NCBI GenBank assembly: GCA_013822735.1 | Contig: PNKZ01000024.1 | Coordinates: forward strand, 37,739-101,738 | Reading direction: 5' to 3' | DNA length: 64,000 nucleotides | Origin: Pirellula sp. | GTDB lineage: Bacteria; Planctomycetota; Planctomycetia; Pirellulales; PNKZ01 | Shown: in pieces, positions 62,544 through 64,000 of the stretch | How the letters are laid out: the number at the start of each line of letters is the position of its first letter | How positions within the stretch are numbered: the stretch's first letter is position 1 | The notes under the pieces: generated by a model | The model's database searches: none | Seen by the model: the letters and a program-made list of their open reading frames with translations, nothing else | Told to the model about the DNA's origin: nothing | Program-made: the position numbers and the translations under genes

Positions 62544-64000
62544 GTGGCATCACTGTTCGTCGTGCGCGGCAACGATCAAGGTTGCCGGTTCGAACTCGAA
62601 ACCGATGAAATCACGATCGGCCGCGACGTCGGCAACCGCATTCAGTTGCACGACACGGAAATTTCGCGCCGCCATGCCGTCGTGCGCCGCGAAGGGCGCG
62701 ACTACGTGTTCGTCGACAACAAGAGCTCGAACGGCACGTTCATCGGCGAGAAGAGGATCGCCTCGCATACGCTGCGCGGCGGCGAAGAGATCCAACTCGG
62801 CAGCACGGTGCTCCTGTATACGGCCGGCGGCGACGACTCCAGCCGGATGGTCGGCAACATCGACGTGGTTTCGCGCGGCAAGTCGGACGACCGCTCGCGA
62901 ATCGTGCGCACCATGCCCCAGGCCGAAGGGCGCGTCATGTTCGAAGTGCCCGAGCCGTCGGCTTTGGTGCAGACGCGCACGCTCGAGCAGCGGGGCAATC
63001 TCGACCTGATGTATCGCACGACGATGGCCGTGCGACACACGCTCGACATCGATCAGTTGCTGCACGCCGTGATGCAACTCATCTTCGAATGGGTCGGTTG
63101 CGATCGGGGCTGCGTCATGCTCGTCGATGCAAGCTCCGGCAAGCTCGAACCGCGCGTACGCCGCAATCGCCTCTCGTCGCAAGACGACGAACGGATCGTC
63201 CTCTCGAAGACGATTCTCGATTACGTCATGGAGAAGAACGAAGGCGTGTTGACGAGCGACGCATCCGGCGACGAGCGTTGGAACTCCGCGCAAAGCATCT
63301 TGCAGGCAGGCGTGCGCGAAGCGATTTGCGCGCCGATGCAGGGGCGGCATAGCCTCGTCGGCGTCATTTACATCGATACGCTCACCACCCCGCAGCAAGC
63401 CATCAAAACCGGCAAGGCGGCGAAGTTCGATGAGGAGCACTTGCGGCTCTTGGTCGCCATCGCCTACCAGGCGGCGCTCGCCGTCGAAGACACCCGCTAC
63501 TATTCCGCCATGGTGCAGGCCGAGCGTCTCGCGGCCGTCGGCCAGGCGATCGCCAGCCTTTCGCACCACGTGAAGAACATTCTGCAAGGCATTCGCAGCG
63601 GCAGCTATCTCATCAAAGAAGGGCTGTCGAAGCACGACGAGCGGATGGTCTCCAAAGGCTGGGAGTTCGTTGAGAAAAACCAAGACCGCATCTCGCACAT
63701 GGTGATGGACATGCTCACGTTCAGCAAAGAACGTGAGCCGGAGATGGTGTCGTCCGATTTGAACAAAGTGGTCGGCGAGGTGGTCGAGCTCATGGAAGGA
63801 CGGGCACGCGAGCGGAACGTCGGCCTCGAGTACGAACCGGCCGTGTTCATGCCGAAGCTGCTCTTCGATCCGGAAGGGCTGCACCGGGCGGTATTGAACG
63901 TCGTTTCCAACGCCATCGACGCCAGCGACCCGCGGCATCGGCCGGACCCCGACCCCGTGGAGGGTGCGGATCCTGACGCTCCGCCGCCGGAGCCGACGCC
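62544..64000 (+). CDS. FHA-GAF sensor histidine kinase, 3' end cut by window
   Basis: At least 485 residues are present. GTG 62544 has GGAG 9 nt before it, and the frame is open to the window end. Residues 1-100 are an FHA phosphopeptide-binding domain (ITIGRDVGNRIQLHDTEISR, VDNKSSNGTFIGEKRI). A GAF domain follows (about 155-315, TLDIDQLLHAVMQLIFEWVG, APMQGRHSLVGVIYIDTLTT). The dimerisation/phosphoacceptor helix has AIASLSHHVKNILQGIRSG with His341/His342. The catalytic N-box VLNVVSNAIDASD (Asn at about 452) is followed by a Pro/Asp-rich insertion (HRPDPDPVEGADPDAPPPEP) before the G-boxes, which lie outside the window. It links phosphothreonine signalling to two-component control. Confidence 0.88.
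   Translation, partial: MASLFVVRGNDQGCRFELETDEITIGRDVGNRIQLHDTEISRRHAVVRREGRDYVFVDNKSSNGTFIGEKRIASHTLRGGEEIQLGSTVLLYTAGGDDSSRMVGNIDVVSRGKSDDRSRIVRTMPQAEGRVMFEVPEPSALVQTRTLEQRGNLDLMYRTTMAVRHTLDIDQLLHAVMQLIFEWVGCDRGCVMLVDASSGKLEPRVRRNRLSSQDDERIVLSKTILDYVMEKNEGVLTSDASGDERWNSAQSILQAGVREAICAPMQGRHSLVGVIYIDTLTTPQQAIKTGKAAKFDEEHLRLLVAIAYQAALAVEDTRYYSAMVQAERLAAVGQAIASLSHHVKNILQGIRSGSYLIKEGLSKHDERMVSKGWEFVEKNQDRISHMVMDMLTFSKEREPEMVSSDLNKVVGEVVELMEGRARERNVGLEYEPAVFMPKLLFDPEGLHRAVLNVVSNAIDASDPRHRPDPDPVEGADPDAPPPEPT

Noticed and set aside
62550..63938. Long minus-strand open frame opposite the FHA-GAF kinase
   Set aside because: The plus strand encodes a clear FHA-GAF-kinase in the same interval. The antisense frame is a by-product of high G/C in the third codon position.

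Overview
The window is GC-rich bacterial chromosome, and its gene content points to a planctomycete, most likely a Pirellulales-type organism. This is inferred from family content and not from a marker-gene tree. The indicators are a formylglycine sulfatase, DUF1080, YdjY, lactonase and SGNH secreted proteins, an FHA-GAF histidine kinase, coproheme decarboxylase HemQ, a large-insert ValS, many short lipoprotein or signal-peptide proteins, and frequent GTG/TTG starts. No phage, plasmid, IS transposase or CRISPR array was seen, so most of the window looks like core chromosome.

Layout. 1-13.5 kb: 3' end of an MFS nucleoside-type transporter, a BNR/Asp-box sialidase-like protein, pyruvate carboxylase, a GT87-like membrane glycosyltransferase, a conserved 91-aa protein, a 29-aa membrane peptide, a DJ-1/PfpI protein, a photolyase, a FIST sensor protein, an HtrA-type protease and a cysteine-rich envelope protein. 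13.7-16.5 kb: two peptide ABC transporter ATPases, then a 0.5-kb stack of palindromic repeats. 16.5-25.4 kb: secreted N-formylglutamate amidohydrolase-like protein, TruB, FtsK, two overlapping CelD-type GNAT acyltransferases, a JmjC/cupin-like hydroxylase and a small promoter-to-terminator unit. 25.4-33 kb: citramalate synthase, ValS, a glycine-zipper lipoprotein, a PLP sulfhydrylase/cystathionine synthase behind a leader containing an intrinsic terminator, and UspA. 33-42.5 kb: LRR-like lipoprotein, Upf1-like helicase, DUF1080 protein, lactonase, a large secreted FAD oxidoreductase and an SGNH hydrolase. 42.5-49.6 kb: STAS protein, dnaG-rpoD, a coiled-coil zinc-ribbon protein, greA, and the YggU/YggS pair. 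49.6-64 kb: HemQ, ArgC, a LuxR protein with a degenerate receiver, sulfatase, GlgA, PAS protein, YjbQ, PilZ-like protein, GrpB, tRNA-Ala(GGC), a flippase-like membrane protein and an FHA-GAF-histidine kinase cut by the window end.

How parts work together. pyc, cimA, the sulfhydrylase, argC and glgA are central and amino-acid metabolism genes. dnaG-rpoD-zinc ribbon-greA is a transcription/replication block with a near-consensus promoter, a strong terminator and a terminator-like hairpin in the greA leader. The secreted sialidase-like, sulfatase, lactonase, DUF1080, FAD-oxidoreductase and SGNH proteins fit degradation of complex glycans.

The most notable unexplained features are: (i) several families of intergenic palindromes, including a 130-134 bp terminal-inverted-repeat element carrying two identical-arm hairpins, present twice in opposite orientations; (ii) the terminator-containing leader of the sulfhydrylase gene; (iii) the greA leader terminator; (iv) the isolated promoter-terminator unit beside the GNAT-GNAT-cupin genes; (v) a probable AUU start for yggS; and (vi) a 29-aa membrane peptide with a strong ribosome binding site.
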